A stretch of 64,000 bases of DNA from Variovorax soli NBRC 106424 (GTDB lineage: Bacteria > Pseudomonadota > Gammaproteobacteria > Burkholderiales > Burkholderiaceae_C). The translations under genes and the position numbers were made by a program. The stretch lies in the NCBI RefSeq assembly GCF_001591385.1, contig NZ_BCUU01000010.1:22966-86965 (forward strand), given 5' to 3'. The notes beneath the pieces are model-generated. The model saw only the letters and a program-made list of their open reading frames with translations. It did no database searches and had not been told where the DNA came from. Shown here piece after piece: positions 39,317-48,676 of the stretch (position 1 is its first letter; every line of letters starts with the position of its first letter).

Positions 39317-41914
39317 ATGGTCGATCTCTCCATGCTGCGCGACGCCTATCGCGCGCAAAAATCCTCCGTCTTCGACGCCCTGCGCAATGCGCATGCACCG
39401 GCGCGGGGCGTGCATGGCGTGCTCAAGCAGCTCTCGAAGCTGGCCGACGAGGCGCTGCGCGCGCTGTGGGCCGAGGCCGGCTTCGGCAACCAGCTGGCCC
39501 TTGTGGCGGTGGGCGGCTACGGCCGCGGCGAGCTGTTCCCCTATTCCGACGTCGACGTGTTGCTGCTGCTGCCGGACGGGCAGACGGGCCAGTCCTGCAG
39601 CGCCGTCGAATCGGCCCGGCTCGAAGCCTTCATCGGCCAGTGCTGGGATGCGGGGCTGGAGATCGGCTCCAGCGTCCGCAATCTGGAGGAGTGCCTGGCC
39701 GAAGCGGAGAAAGACGTCACCGTGCAGACGTCCCTGCTCGAATCGCGCCTGGTGGCCGGCGACAAGAAGCTGTTCAACGCCTTCCGCGCGCGCTTCCAGG
39801 CCTCCATCGATCCGCGCGAGTTCTTCGCCGCCAAGACGCAGGAGATGCGCCACCGGCACCAGAAGTTCGAGAACACGCCCTACGCGCTGGAGCCCAACTG
39901 CAAGGAATCGCCCGGCGGGCTGCGCGATCTGCAGATCATCCTGTGGGTGGCCAAGGCGGCGGGCTTCGGCAACAAGTGGGACGACCTCGCGAAGAGCGGC
40001 CTGGCCACCGCCTTCGAGGTGCAGCAGATCAAGCGCAACGAGGCCCTGCTCTCGCTCATCCGCGCCCGGCTGCACGTCATTGCCAACCGCCGCGAAGACC
40101 GCCTGGTGTTCGACCTGCAGACCGCCGTGGCGGCCAGCTTCGGCTACGAAGGCGAATCCCAGCGCAAGGCCAGCGAGGCGCTCATGCGCCGCTACTACTG
40201 GGCGGCCAAGGCCGTCACGCAGCTGAGCGAGATCCTGCTGCTCAACATCGGCGAGCGGCTGCAGCCGCAGGCCGACGTGCCCAACCGCATCAACGAGCGC
40301 TTCTTCGAAAAAGGCGGCACCATCGAGGTGGCCAGCGACGACCTGTACCTGCGCGAGCCGCACGCCATCCTCGAGACCTTCTGGCTCTTCGAGAAGACGG
40401 TGGGCGTCAAGGGCCTGTCGGCCCGCACGCTGCGCGCGCTCTACAACGCGCGGCACGTGATGGACAGCAAGTTCCGCAACGACCCGGCCAACCACGAGAT
40501 GTTCATGCGCATCCTCAAGGAGCCGCGCGGCATCACGCACGCCTTTCGCCTGATGAACCAGACCTCGGTGCTGGGGCGCTACCTGCGGGTGTTCCGCAGC
40601 ATCGTGGGGCAGATGCAGCACGACCTGTTCCACGTGTACACGGTGGACCAGCACATCCTGATGGTGCTGCGCAACATGCGGCGCTTCTTCATCGTGGAGC
40701 ATGCGCACGAGTACCCCTTCTGCTCGCAGCTGGCGGGCGGCTGGGACAAGCCCTGGGTGCTGTACGTGGCCGCCCTCTTCCACGACATCGCCAAGGGCCG
40801 CGGCGGCGACCATTCGGTGCTGGGCGCGCGCGACGTGCAGCGCTTTTGCCGCCAGCACGGCATCGACCGCGAAGACACCCGGCTCATCGAGTTCCTCGTC
40901 GCCTCGCACCTCACGATGAGCCACATCGCCCAGAAGCAGGACCTGAGCGACCCGGCCGTGATCGGCGACTTTGCCAGGCTGGTGGGCAACGAGCGCTACC
41001 TCACCGGCCTGTACCTGCTCACCGTGGCCGACATCCGCGGCACCTCGCCGCGCGTGTGGAATGCCTGGAAGGGCAAGCTGCTCGAAGACCTCTACCGCGC
41101 CACCGCGCGCGCCCTGGGCGGCCGGCTGCCCGACCCCGGCGCCGAGGTGGAGGCCCGCAAGCGCGACGCGCTGGCCCAGCTGGCGCCGCACGCCCTGCCC
41201 TTCGAGGCGCACAAGGCGCTGTGGGACACGCTGGACGTGGGCTACTTCATGCGCCACGACGCCGCCGAGATCGCCTGGCATGCGCGCCAGCTCTCGCGCC
41301 ACGTGCCGCTGGCCAGCACGCCGGTCGACCCGCATGCGCCGGCCATCGTGCGCGCGCGCCTGTCGCCGGTGGGCGAAGGGCTGCAGGTGCTGGTCTACAC
41401 GCCCGACCAGCCCGACCTGTTCGCGCGCATCTGCGGCTACTTCGACCATGCCTCCTTCAGCATCCTGGATGCCAAGGTGCACACGGCCAGCAACGGCTAC
41501 GCGCTCGACACCTTCCAGGTGGTCACCACCTTCCTGCCCGACCACTACCGCGAGCTGATCAGCATGGTCGAGACCGACCTGGCGCACGCGCTGACCAAGC
41601 CGGGCGAGCTGCCCGCGCCCAGCCGCGGCCGGGTGTCGCGCCGGGTGAAGAGCTTTCCGATCAAGCCACGGGTCACGCTCACGCCCGACGAGAAGGCGCA
41701 GCGCTGGGTGCTCAACATCTCGGCCAGCGACCGCCTGGGACTGCTCTACTCGGTGGCGCGCGTGCTCGCCCGGCACCACCTGAACCTGCAGCTGGCCAAG
41801 GTCACGACCCTGGGCGAGCGGGTGGAAGACACCTTCCTCATCAGCGGGCCCGAGCTGCAGGGCCAGCGCTCGCAGATGGACATCGAGACCGAACTGGTCG
41901 AAGCCCTCGAGTAG
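39317..41914 (+). CDS. glnD: [Protein-PII] uridylyltransferase/uridylyl-removing enzyme GlnD
   Basis: Sensor of glutamine that uridylylates PII under nitrogen limitation and removes UMP when glutamine is plentiful. The 865 residues match the family (850-900). The nucleotidyltransferase motif is [21 protein letters not shown] (G-G plus DxD) at about 58-80. A helical central domain follows. The HD phosphohydrolase is in [18 protein letters not shown], and two ACT domains lie in the last 170 residues ([19 protein letters not shown] and [19 protein letters not shown]). A hairpin terminator lies just downstream. Confidence 0.96.
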   Translation: MVDLSMLRDAYRAQKSSVFDALRNAHAPARGVHGVLKQLSKLADEALRALWAEAGFGNQLALVAVGGYGRGELFPYSDVDVLLLLPDGQTGQSCSAVESARLEAFIGQCWDAGLEIGSSVRNLEECLAEAEKDVTVQTSLLESRLVAGDKKLFNAFRARFQASIDPREFFAAKTQEMRHRHQKFENTPYALEPNCKESPGGLRDLQIILWVAKAAGFGNKWDDLAKSGLATAFEVQQIKRNEALLSLIRARLHVIANRREDRLVFDLQTAVAASFGYEGESQRKASEALMRRYYWAAKAVTQLSEILLLNIGERLQPQADVPNRINERFFEKGGTIEVASDDLYLREPHAILETFWLFEKTVGVKGLSARTLRALYNARHVMDSKFRNDPANHEMFMRILKEPRGITHAFRLMNQTSVLGRYLRVFRSIVGQMQHDLFHVYTVDQHILMVLRNMRRFFIVEHAHEYPFCSQLAGGWDKPWVLYVAALFHDIAKGRGGDHSVLGARDVQRFCRQHGIDREDTRLIEFLVASHLTMSHIAQKQDLSDPAVIGDFARLVGNERYLTGLYLLTVADIRGTSPRVWNAWKGKLLEDLYRATARALGGRLPDPGAEVEARKRDALAQLAPHALPFEAHKALWDTLDVGYFMRHDAAEIAWHARQLSRHVPLASTPVDPHAPAIVRARLSPVGEGLQVLVYTPDQPDLFARICGYFDHASFSILDAKVHTASNGYALDTFQVVTTFLPDHYRELISMVETDLAHALTKPGELPAPSRGRVSRRVKSFPIKPRVTLTPDEKAQRWVLNISASDRLGLLYSVARVLARHHLNLQLAKVTTLGERVEDTFLISGPELQGQRSQMDIETELVEALE

Positions 41915-41925
41915 AAAAGAAAACC

Positions 41926-41945
41926 GGCCCGCCGACTGGCGGGCC
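41926..41945. terminator. Hairpin terminator between convergent glnD and oxlT-like genes
   Basis: GGCCCGCC (41926-41933) pairs perfectly with GGCGGGCC (41938-41945) around GACT. Read from the minus strand it is followed by GGTTTTCTTTTC, a good U tract; on the plus strand the downstream bases are only weakly T-rich. It therefore mainly ends the minus-strand MFS gene and may also stop glnD transcripts. Confidence 0.8.
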
Positions 41946-41972
41946 GCTTCACTTGCACTTGCCTGTGGCGGA

Positions 41973-43325
41973 TCAGTGCGCCAGCACGGGCCCGTCGGAT
42001 TCAGGCACGGCGCCGGTACGCACCGCGTTGTTCGCCGCCTCGATGTGCGCGCGCCGCATGGGCCGCAGGATGAACCAGGCCATCAGCGCCGCCAGCGCGT
42101 TGAGCGAGCTGGCCACGATGAACACGGCATGCCAGCTGCCCGTCATGCTCACCAGCACGCTGGAGACCGGCACCAGCAGCGAGGCCGTGCCCTTGGCGGT
42201 GTAGAGCATGCCGGCGTTGGCGGTGGCATAGCCCGAGCCGAAGGTGTCGGCGCAGGTCGAGGGAAACAGGCTGTAGATCTCGCCCCAGGCAAAGAACACC
42301 AGGCCCGTCAGCACCACGAAGAGCACCGGGTTGTGGCCATAGTGGTAGAGCGCCAGGATGCCGAAGGCTTCCATGCCGAAGGCGAAGAACATGGTCGGCT
42401 CGCGGCCGATGCGGTCGGACACCCAGCCGAAGAAGGGACGCGTCAGGCCGTTGAGCACGCGGTCGATGGCCAGGGCAAAGGTCAGTGCCGGCAGCGCCAG
42501 GCCCATGATGCTCACCGGCGTGTCGCCGATCTGGAAGTCCTTGGCAATCGGGCCGAGCTGCGCGGTGGCCATCAGGCCGCCGGCGGCCACGACCACGAAC
42601 ATGAAGTACATCACCCAGAACACGGGCGAGCGCACCACTTCCGAAGGCTTGAAGTCGCGGCGCGACTGCGGCACAGCGAGGTTCTCGGAGCCACGGCCGG
42701 CCTTGGCCTTGAGCGCCGTGCTCACCACGTTGCGCGGGTTGGTCAGCAGCAGCGCCAGGATGGCGACCACCAGGCCCTGGCCGATGCCGAAGTACAGGAA
42801 GGCCGACTCGTAGCCGCTGGACTTGATCATGGCCGAGATCGGCAGGATGGTGAGGGCCGAGCCCGCACCGAAGCCCGCGGCGGTCAGGCCCGCGGCCAGG
42901 CCGCGGCGGTCCGGGAACCACTTGAGGGCATTGCCCACGCAGGTGCCGTAGACGGCGCCGGCGCCGATGCCGCTCACCGCGGCAGCCACGTACAGCATGG
43001 CCAGCGAATCGGCAAAGGAATTGAACACCCAGCCGATGCCGCACAGGATGCCGCCCACCAGCACCACCGGGCGCGGACCGAAGCGATCCACCAGGTAGCC
43101 TTCGATCGGGACGAGCCAGGTTTCCGCCAGCACGAAAATCGTGAATGCCACCTGTATTGCGGCGCGCGACCACCCGTGTTTTTCCTGAATCGGATTGACG
43201 AATAGCGTCCATCCGTATTGCAGGTTCGCAATCATCGCCATGCAGACGATGCCCATCAGCAATTGCATCCATCGGTACGAAGCGGGTCGTGTCGCCATCG
43301 TCGCCAACGTGTTGTCTTTAGTCAT
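41973..43325 (-). CDS. Oxalate/formate antiporter-type MFS transporter (OxlT-like)
   Basis: Inner-membrane carrier of 450 residues with twelve hydrophobic helices. [17 protein letters not shown] at about 31-47 is the OxlT family hallmark, and [12 protein letters not shown] plus [12 protein letters not shown] are the MFS loop motifs. The basic residues expected in OxlT for anion binding are seen in [16 protein letters not shown] (Arg) and [12 protein letters not shown] (Lys). I start at ATG 43325, preceded by GGAGA; upstream codons are out of family. The substrate may be oxalate, formate or another small dicarboxylate. No oxalate-degrading enzymes are in the window. Five direct repeats lie 236 bases upstream. 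Confidence 0.88.
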   Translation of the reverse strand: MTKDNTLATMATRPASYRWMQLLMGIVCMAMIANLQYGWTLFVNPIQEKHGWSRAAIQVAFTIFVLAETWLVPIEGYLVDRFGPRPVVLVGGILCGIGWVFNSFADSLAMLYVAAAVSGIGAGAVYGTCVGNALKWFPDRRGLAAGLTAAGFGAGSALTILPISAMIKSSGYESAFLYFGIGQGLVVAILALLLTNPRNVVSTALKAKAGRGSENLAVPQSRRDFKPSEVVRSPVFWVMYFMFVVVAAGGLMATAQLGPIAKDFQIGDTPVSIMGLALPALTFALAIDRVLNGLTRPFFGWVSDRIGREPTMFFAFGMEAFGILALYHYGHNPVLFVVLTGLVFFAWGEIYSLFPSTCADTFGSGYATANAGMLYTAKGTASLLVPVSSVLVSMTGSWHAVFIVASSLNALAALMAWFILRPMRRAHIEAANNAVRTGAVPESDGPVLAH

Positions 43326-43560
43326 TGTGTTGGTCTCCAGATTTGGGAAGTGAACTCGTCTTTTCAGGCCCTGCCATCCAATGGACAACCGGGCCGCGCA
43401 TTCATTTGCGCGATGGCATTGTGAGAATGCGGCCGCCGGCCAAAAATTGACTGCGATCAAGAATCAGGGAAGCCCTTAACTGCCTGAAAAGTAAAGATGA
43501 CTTTGGTCACTGGTCGAGCCGCGCCGCTCATTCAATCCAATTCATTCACTCGCAAGTCAA

Positions 43561-43615
43561 TGAAAGCTCATTGAAAGGTTGTTGACAGGTTGCTGAAAGC
43601 TTTTTGAAAGGTTTG
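43561..43615. repeat. Five tandem 11-bp direct repeats (TGAAAGSTTNT type)
   Basis: The 55 bases divide exactly into five 11-mers: TGAAAGCTCAT, TGAAAGGTTGT, TGACAGGTTGC, TGAAAGCTTTT and TGAAAGGTTTG. The first six bases vary only once before position 7. The period is close to one DNA helical turn, so all copies face the same side of the helix. This is typical of a cooperative protein-binding array. It lies upstream of the oxlT-like gene and downstream of the MHS gene terminator. Confidence 0.7.
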
Positions 43616-43654
43616 CGCCGCTGGTTCAAATGCGCGCAATTGAAAAACCGAGAC

Positions 43655-43686
43655 AAAAAAAAGAGCCCGGGATGACCCGGGCTCTT
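43655..43686 (-). terminator. Rho-independent terminator of the MHS transporter gene
   Basis: AAGAGCCCGGG (43661-43671) and CCCGGGCTCTT (43676-43686) form a perfect 11-bp stem with loop ATGA. On the minus strand it is followed by TTTTTTGTCT (43660-43651). It begins 39 bases after the transporter stop. The other side (CATTTTTG) could also support rightward termination. Confidence 0.9.
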
Positions 43687-43724
43687 CATTTTTGGGGCGC
43701 TCGATCAGCGCTGGGCGAGGCGAC

Positions 43725-45137
43725 TCAGACCGCCGAGCCGGCCACGCCCGGCTGGCCCTGCGTCTGCAGCCGCACTCGCTCGTATTCGGCCGGCGGCATC
43801 GGCTGGGCCTTCGGGTCGCCCAGGTCTTCCAGGCGCAGGCGGTAGGTTTCGCGGGCACTGGCGCAGGCCAGCGCGGCCAGCACCGTGATCGACAAGGTGA
43901 TCGCACCCACGGTGAACCAGATGTTGGCCGAGCCCGGAGGCGCAACGGCCGCAAACAGGGCGGGCAGCATCGCGGTGGCGGCGGTGCCCAGGTTCTGCGA
44001 GATGGCCATGGCCGACACGCGGCTGCGGGTGCGGAACAGCTCCGGATAGAAGCTCGGGAACACGGCGTTGTAGCCCTGGTAGACCACGCCCCACATCAAG
44101 AGCGACAGCACGATGGCCATCGGCACGTTGTGGATGCTGATGGCATACAGGTAGCCGAAGGACAAGAGGCCCGAGGCCAGCGCGCCGACGATGATCGGCG
44201 GCTTGCGGCCGATGCGGTCCGACAGGCTGCCCACGAAGGGAATCACGATCACCGCCAGGATGTTGCCCAGCACCGGAATCCACAGGTAGATGTCCTTCCT
44301 GAAGCCGATGCCGTAGGCCGCCTGCACCGCATAGGCCGCGCCGAACACGGTGGCCACCACCGGAATCACGTTCATCAGCGCCATGCACACCACGCGGATC
44401 ATGTCGCGCCAGCTGTCCTGGAAGGCCAGGATGACGGGCGACCTGGGCACCTGGCCCTGCGTCGTTTCCTGGGTGAAGGCAGGCGTCTCGTCGACTTTGC
44501 GGCGGATGATGTAGCCGGCCACGATCACCAGGAACGACAGCAGGAAGGGAATGCGCCAGCCCCAGGTGTTGAACTGCTCTTCGGGCATGTAGTGCGCCAG
44601 CGGCAGGAACACCGCGGCTGCCAGGATCTGCCCCGCCTGCACGCCCTGCAGCGCGAAGCTGGCGAAGAAGCCGCGCCGCCCGAAGGGCGCATGCTCCAGG
44701 ATCATCGAGCTCGCGCCCGAAATCTCGCCGGCCACCGCAAAGCCCTGGATGAGGCGCATGAGCACCAGCAGCGCCGGCGCCCACAGGCCCACTTGCGCAT
44801 AGGTGGGCAGCAGGCCCACGGCCATGGTCGAAAAGCCCATCAGGAACATGCAGATCAGCAGCACGTTCTTGCGCCCGTGCGTGTCGCCCAGGTGGCCCAG
44901 CACGAAGGCGCCGATGGGCCGCGCCACGTAGCCCACGCCGTAGGTGGCCAGCGAGGCGATGATGGCGATCTTCGGGTTGCCGGAAGGGAAGAAGATCTGC
45001 GGAAAGATCAGCGACGCCGCGGTGGCGTAGATGAAGAAGTCGTAGTGCTCCAGCGCCGAACCGATCCAGCCGCTGGCGGCGGCCTTCTTCGACTGTTGCT
45101 GGGTGTGCGCCTGCGGCGCCGATTGCACATGGGCCAT
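43725..45137 (-). CDS. MFS transporter of the metabolite:H+ symporter (MHS) family
   Basis: Proton-coupled importer of 470 residues with twelve membrane helices. SGWIGSALEHYDFFIYATAASLIFPQIFFP is the typical start of MHS proteins such as ShiA, KgtP and PcaT, and GHLGDTHGRKNVLL and GSLSDRIGRKPPIIVG are the loop A motifs. The conserved RLIQGFAVAGEISGASSMILEHAP is in helix 4. It is co-oriented 67 bases downstream of a QuiC-type dehydratase gene, which suggests shikimate, quinate or dehydroshikimate as the substrate (inference). Confidence 0.87.
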   Translation of the reverse strand: MAHVQSAPQAHTQQQSKKAAASGWIGSALEHYDFFIYATAASLIFPQIFFPSGNPKIAIIASLATYGVGYVARPIGAFVLGHLGDTHGRKNVLLICMFLMGFSTMAVGLLPTYAQVGLWAPALLVLMRLIQGFAVAGEISGASSMILEHAPFGRRGFFASFALQGVQAGQILAAAVFLPLAHYMPEEQFNTWGWRIPFLLSFLVIVAGYIIRRKVDETPAFTQETTQGQVPRSPVILAFQDSWRDMIRVVCMALMNVIPVVATVFGAAYAVQAAYGIGFRKDIYLWIPVLGNILAVIVIPFVGSLSDRIGRKPPIIVGALASGLLSFGYLYAISIHNVPMAIVLSLLMWGVVYQGYNAVFPSFYPELFRTRSRVSAMAISQNLGTAATAMLPALFAAVAPPGSANIWFTVGAITLSITVLAALACASARETYRLRLEDLGDPKAQPMPPAEYERVRLQTQGQPGVAGSAV

Positions 45138-45204
45138 CGGTCAGTCTCCTGAGAAATTGTGTGGGTGTGTGGCAGCGGGGATCGGAAAGCGCAGGCGAAG
45201 AGCG

Positions 45205-47094
45205 TCAGCTTGCCTGCTGCGCCTGGGAAGCCAGGCGCGCCGGTGCGTTCGCGGCGCCGTAGCCGTCATAGGCGGCGTCGCGCTGCACCAGCTCGAAAAA
45301 GAAGCCGCCGGCCAGGGGCGGCGTGTAGGCATGCAGGTAGTCGCCGCCGCTCGCGCGGTCCAGCAGCACGCCGTGCGCGCGAAGGCGCGCCAGCAGTTCC
45401 GGCGCCAGGTCCAGGCGGGTCGGAAGGTCGTCGTAGTAGTTGTCCGAGATCGGCACGAAAGGCACGCCGCGCGCCCGCAGCGCCGCCACGGCCTGGAAGA
45501 TGTCCTGCGTGGCCAGGGCGATGTGGTGCACCGTGCCGCCGCCGCGCTGCGACACGCCGCGCGCGATCTGCGTGCTCTGGCTGGTGGAGGCGTTGAGCAC
45601 CAGGCGCACGCTGCGGTCGGCATTGGCCAGGCCGCGGCTTTGCACCAGGCCGAACGGGTCCGCCAGCTCCAGGCTCTCGCCGGCTTCCAGGCCCAAGACG
45701 GCGCGTGCGAACAGCATCCATGTGTGCAGCTGGTCGGGCGCCAGGCCCAGGGCCACGTGGTCCACGCGCAGCAGGCCGGCCGCCGTGTTTTCGGGCTGTG
45801 CGTCCACGCCGGGTTCGGCCACGAAATCGGTCTTGAACAGGGCTTCGGTGCCCAGGCGCATGTCGACGAAATGCACCAGGTTGCCGCCGGGCATCACCGT
45901 GGCCGGCACGCGCATCTCGCCCGGGCCCACCGGGCTGTCGTGCCAGCGCGAGAGCAACTGCGTGGCGCGGCCCACGGCCTGCACCGGGTCGGGGCTGCCG
46001 ATGCCCAGGGCGCACACGGTGCAGTCGCCGGCCTGCTCGAAGCGCTCGCTGGCGTAGGAGCCCGGCTGCGCGTTCACGATGAAATGGATGCCGCCCTGGC
46101 GATACAGGCGCACGGCCTTCGAGCGGTGTCGCCCGGCGTGGGCAAAGCCCATCTGCTGGAACAGCGCGTCCAGGTGACCGGCCGCCTTCTCGTCGGCGGC
46201 GAACTCGATGAACTGGATGCCGTCCAGCACGGGCGCGGGCGGCGGCTCGAACAGCGCCAGCTCCGCCGGGGGCGAAGGCAGGCGGTGGCGCATCTCGCTT
46301 TCGAGAAACAGGAGCGAGCGCATGGCATCCACGGCGGTGCGGCGGTTGGGCGTCTCGCGGAAGATGTCGTTGAAGATCTCCAGCGACAACGTGCCCCGGT
46401 AGCCGGCCTTCAGCACCTGCTCGAAGAAGTCAAACACCGGCAGCTCGCCTTGCCCGGGAAAGCAGCGGTGGTGGCGGGCCCACTGCAGCACGTCCATCGA
46501 CAACAGCGGCGCGTCGGCCATCTGCACGAAGAAGATCCGGTCGCCCGGCAGCTTGGCGATGCCGGCGATGTCGTCGCGCAGCGAGAGGGTGTGGAAGCTG
46601 TCCAGGATCAGGCCCAGCGCCGGATGGTCCGCGCGCTGCACGATGTCCCAGGCCTGGCCCCAGCGCGAGGTGGCGCGGCCCCAGGCCAGCGCCTCGAAGC
46701 CGATGCGCAGGCCGCGGCGGGCGGCCCGCTCGGCCAGTTCGTGCAGCTGCGCCGCCGCCAGCGAAGGATCGTCCACGACCAGCGGCGAGGTGTTGGAGCA
46801 CACCAGCAGCAGTTGCGCGCCGAGCTGCTCCATCAGGTCGAACTTGCGCTCGGCGCGCTCCAGGCTGCGCTCGAACTGCGCCTGGGGCATGCCCTCGAAG
46901 TCGCGCAGCGGCTGGTACAGCTCCAGCGTCAGGCCGAGGTCGGCGCCGATCTGCCGCAGGTCGGTGGCCGAGCCGCGGAACTGGATGAAGTCGGGTTCGA
47001 ACAGCTCATAGCCCTCGAAGCCGGCGGCCGCAATGGCTTCGAGCTTCTGGCGGAGGGTGCCGCTGAGGGAGACGGTGGCAATGGATCGGCGCAT
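45205..47094 (-). CDS. quiC: 3-dehydroshikimate dehydratase (QuiC1-type) fused to HPPD-like VOC domain
   Basis: Bifunctional-looking 629-residue protein. The N-terminal TIM barrel (1-280, sugar-phosphate isomerase/AP endonuclease 2 family) has the metal residues of QuiC1 enzymes: Glu134 (GFEALAW), Asp165 and His168 (LILDSFHTL), Gln191 (FVQMADAP) and Glu239 (SLEIFND). It makes protocatechuate from 3-dehydroshikimate, feeding the beta-ketoadipate pathway. The C-terminal half (about 310-610) resembles 4-hydroxyphenylpyruvate dioxygenase, with His in RVDHVALGL, His in TVHHIALAT and Glu in GGFFFELVQ. Start at ATG 47094 fits QuiC1 numbering; ATG 47115 is possible. The MHS transporter follows. Confidence 0.88.
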   Translation of the reverse strand: MRRSIATVSLSGTLRQKLEAIAAAGFEGYELFEPDFIQFRGSATDLRQIGADLGLTLELYQPLRDFEGMPQAQFERSLERAERKFDLMEQLGAQLLLVCSNTSPLVVDDPSLAAAQLHELAERAARRGLRIGFEALAWGRATSRWGQAWDIVQRADHPALGLILDSFHTLSLRDDIAGIAKLPGDRIFFVQMADAPLLSMDVLQWARHHRCFPGQGELPVFDFFEQVLKAGYRGTLSLEIFNDIFRETPNRRTAVDAMRSLLFLESEMRHRLPSPPAELALFEPPPAPVLDGIQFIEFAADEKAAGHLDALFQQMGFAHAGRHRSKAVRLYRQGGIHFIVNAQPGSYASERFEQAGDCTVCALGIGSPDPVQAVGRATQLLSRWHDSPVGPGEMRVPATVMPGGNLVHFVDMRLGTEALFKTDFVAEPGVDAQPENTAAGLLRVDHVALGLAPDQLHTWMLFARAVLGLEAGESLELADPFGLVQSRGLANADRSVRLVLNASTSQSTQIARGVSQRGGGTVHHIALATQDIFQAVAALRARGVPFVPISDNYYDDLPTRLDLAPELLARLRAHGVLLDRASGGDYLHAYTPPLAGGFFFELVQRDAAYDGYGAANAPARLASQAQQAS

Positions 47095-47269
47095 GGCGGC
47101 AATGTAGGCCGGCATGCGCCCCGCCCACAATCGCCGGCCGGGCCGATCCGTTCGATCATCGATCACATGCGCGCGACAGGCGCACGCACTGGGGGCTTTT
47201 CCCTAGGTTGCCATTTGCCGTTCGAGCAGGATCGAGCGCTTCGCGTACGGAGATCGGACCAACTGCCGT
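47095..47269. other. Intergenic 175 bases between batD and quiC
   Basis: No gene, terminator or clear operator is seen. It must contain the quiC promoter and the 3' end of the Bat-type operon, both on the minus strand. A transcript stop for the Bat-type operon was not recognised by eye. Confidence 0.4.
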
Positions 47270-48676
47270 TCAGGACCCATCCGCCTGGAACGGATTGAGC
47301 GGCCCGAGCGGTCGCCCCCAGGTGCGGCCCGGGGCACGCGCCTGCGAGGCCGCATGCCACTGGCGATGCGCCTCGCGCAAGGCCGCGGCCATGGATTCGC
47401 CCGCCCATCCGGCCGACTGCGCGGACGCGCCCCGGTACAGGTGGCGCTGCAGCGACTCCAACTGCGCCGACAGCGCTGCGTTGTCCAGTTGCGCGGCCCA
47501 TGCCTGGGGCGTGGTTTGCGCATGTACCTGGCTCCATGCCAGCAGTGCGCGGTGCGCGGCGGCCGCGTCTCCAGCCCGGCATGCCGCCAAGGCCTGCTCG
47601 AACATGGCCGCATCGGATTCGGCATGCACGGCCTGCAACTCGGCCCGCCGCTGGCGCCAGCGCGGCCATTGCCTGCGCGCGATCCAGGCAAGCGCCGCCA
47701 GCAGCACCGCCACCGCCAGCCAGGTCGCCAGGCGCCACCAGTCGACGGGCTGGCGTGGCGGCGCCGGCGCTGCGCCGACCGGCAGTTCCGGCGCAATGCG
47801 CTGGCCGGCATGCTCGCCGGATTTCACCTGCACCGTGATCGCGGGCGCGCGCGCGGTGGCCGGCTTCTGCGTCTGCGGGTCCAGCCACTGCACCCTGACC
47901 TCGGGCAGCGTGTAGCGGCCGGAATCCTCGAACACGTAGGTCACGCGCTCGATGCGCCGGCCACCGGCGAAGCTGCCGCCCTCGCCGTTCGAATCGCGCA
48001 GCACCGGGTCGGCCGCATACATGCGCACGCTGCGCGGCGCCTCGAAATGCGGCGGCGGAATCAGCATGGCGGGCGTGCCCGCGGCCTGGATTTCGACGGT
48101 GCGCACCAGCGCATCACCGGCCGAGAGTTGCCCGGCGTCGCGGTCCAGGCTCTGGTGAATGACCAGTCGGGTGGCCGGCAATATCGCGGCGCCCGCACCA
48201 GATGCTGCGGCGCCGGCCGGCGCCTGCACGCTGATGCGCGTGGCCGGCAGCGTCAGGCTGGCCTGCTGGGTCTTGTCGTCGTTGCCGTGGTAGCTGAAGT
48301 CGATCTTGACCGGCGGCAGCGTGAAATCGCCGGGCTGCTGCGCCGTGAACACATAGTTCTTCTGGATGGTGGCCAGGGTCTGGCCGCCGTCCTGCTCCAC
48401 GCCGTGGATGCTGCGTTCGTCCGGCATGGTGACGATGGCGCCGGGCACCTCCAGCGCAGGAAACGGCGGCGCGCTCAGGAAGAAGTTGGGCGCCACCACC
48501 GTCACCTCGATGCGCACCTGCTGACCGACCAGCACCGGCTGCCTGGCCTGCACTTCCACCCGCACGGCCGGCGCGGTGGCGGCGTGCGCCAGGGCCCCGG
48601 CCAGCATGAGGGCGAGCCATGCCGCCCATCGGTGGGCGATGCCGCGCAGCCAAGCCGTTCGCGTGCGCTTCATCAT
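47270..48676 (-). CDS. batD: BatD-like protein (oxygen-tolerance family)
   Basis: Membrane protein of 468 residues. A signal peptide (about 1-32 of MMKRTRTAWLRGIAHRW...) is followed by a long periplasmic beta-rich region: VRVEVQARQPVLVGQQVRIEVTV and KNYVFTAQQPGDFTLPPVKIDFSY are the conserved BatD openings. A single membrane helix near residue 310 (WWRLATWLAVAVLLAALAWIARR) leads to a helical cytoplasmic tail. It starts at 48676 with ATGATGA overlap with the VWA-TPR gene. BatD proteins belong to Bat/MoxR complexes linked to aerotolerance or envelope stress. Last gene of the run. Confidence 0.85.
   Translation of the reverse strand: MMKRTRTAWLRGIAHRWAAWLALMLAGALAHAATAPAVRVEVQARQPVLVGQQVRIEVTVVAPNFFLSAPPFPALEVPGAIVTMPDERSIHGVEQDGGQTLATIQKNYVFTAQQPGDFTLPPVKIDFSYHGNDDKTQQASLTLPATRISVQAPAGAAASGAGAAILPATRLVIHQSLDRDAGQLSAGDALVRTVEIQAAGTPAMLIPPPHFEAPRSVRMYAADPVLRDSNGEGGSFAGGRRIERVTYVFEDSGRYTLPEVRVQWLDPQTQKPATARAPAITVQVKSGEHAGQRIAPELPVGAAPAPPRQPVDWWRLATWLAVAVLLAALAWIARRQWPRWRQRRAELQAVHAESDAAMFEQALAACRAGDAAAAHRALLAWSQVHAQTTPQAWAAQLDNAALSAQLESLQRHLYRGASAQSAGWAGESMAAALREAHRQWHAASQARAPGRTWGRPLGPLNPFQADGS

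Larger units (their letters stand above)
43326..43724. other. 399-base intergenic region with oxlT-like upstream sequence, 11-bp repeats and a terminator
   Basis: No gene is supported here. The oxlT-like gene promoter must lie in it, since transcription runs leftward from this side. It contains the five-copy 11-bp repeat at 43561-43615 and the terminator of the MHS transporter gene (43655-43686). The sequence is distinctly more A/T-rich than the flanking genes. Confidence 0.7.

Noticed and set aside
38333..41779. Minus-strand open frame continuing upstream from purL through map and glnD
   Set aside because: It overlaps two certain plus-strand genes, and PurL homology begins only at the GTG codons near 38320-38332.
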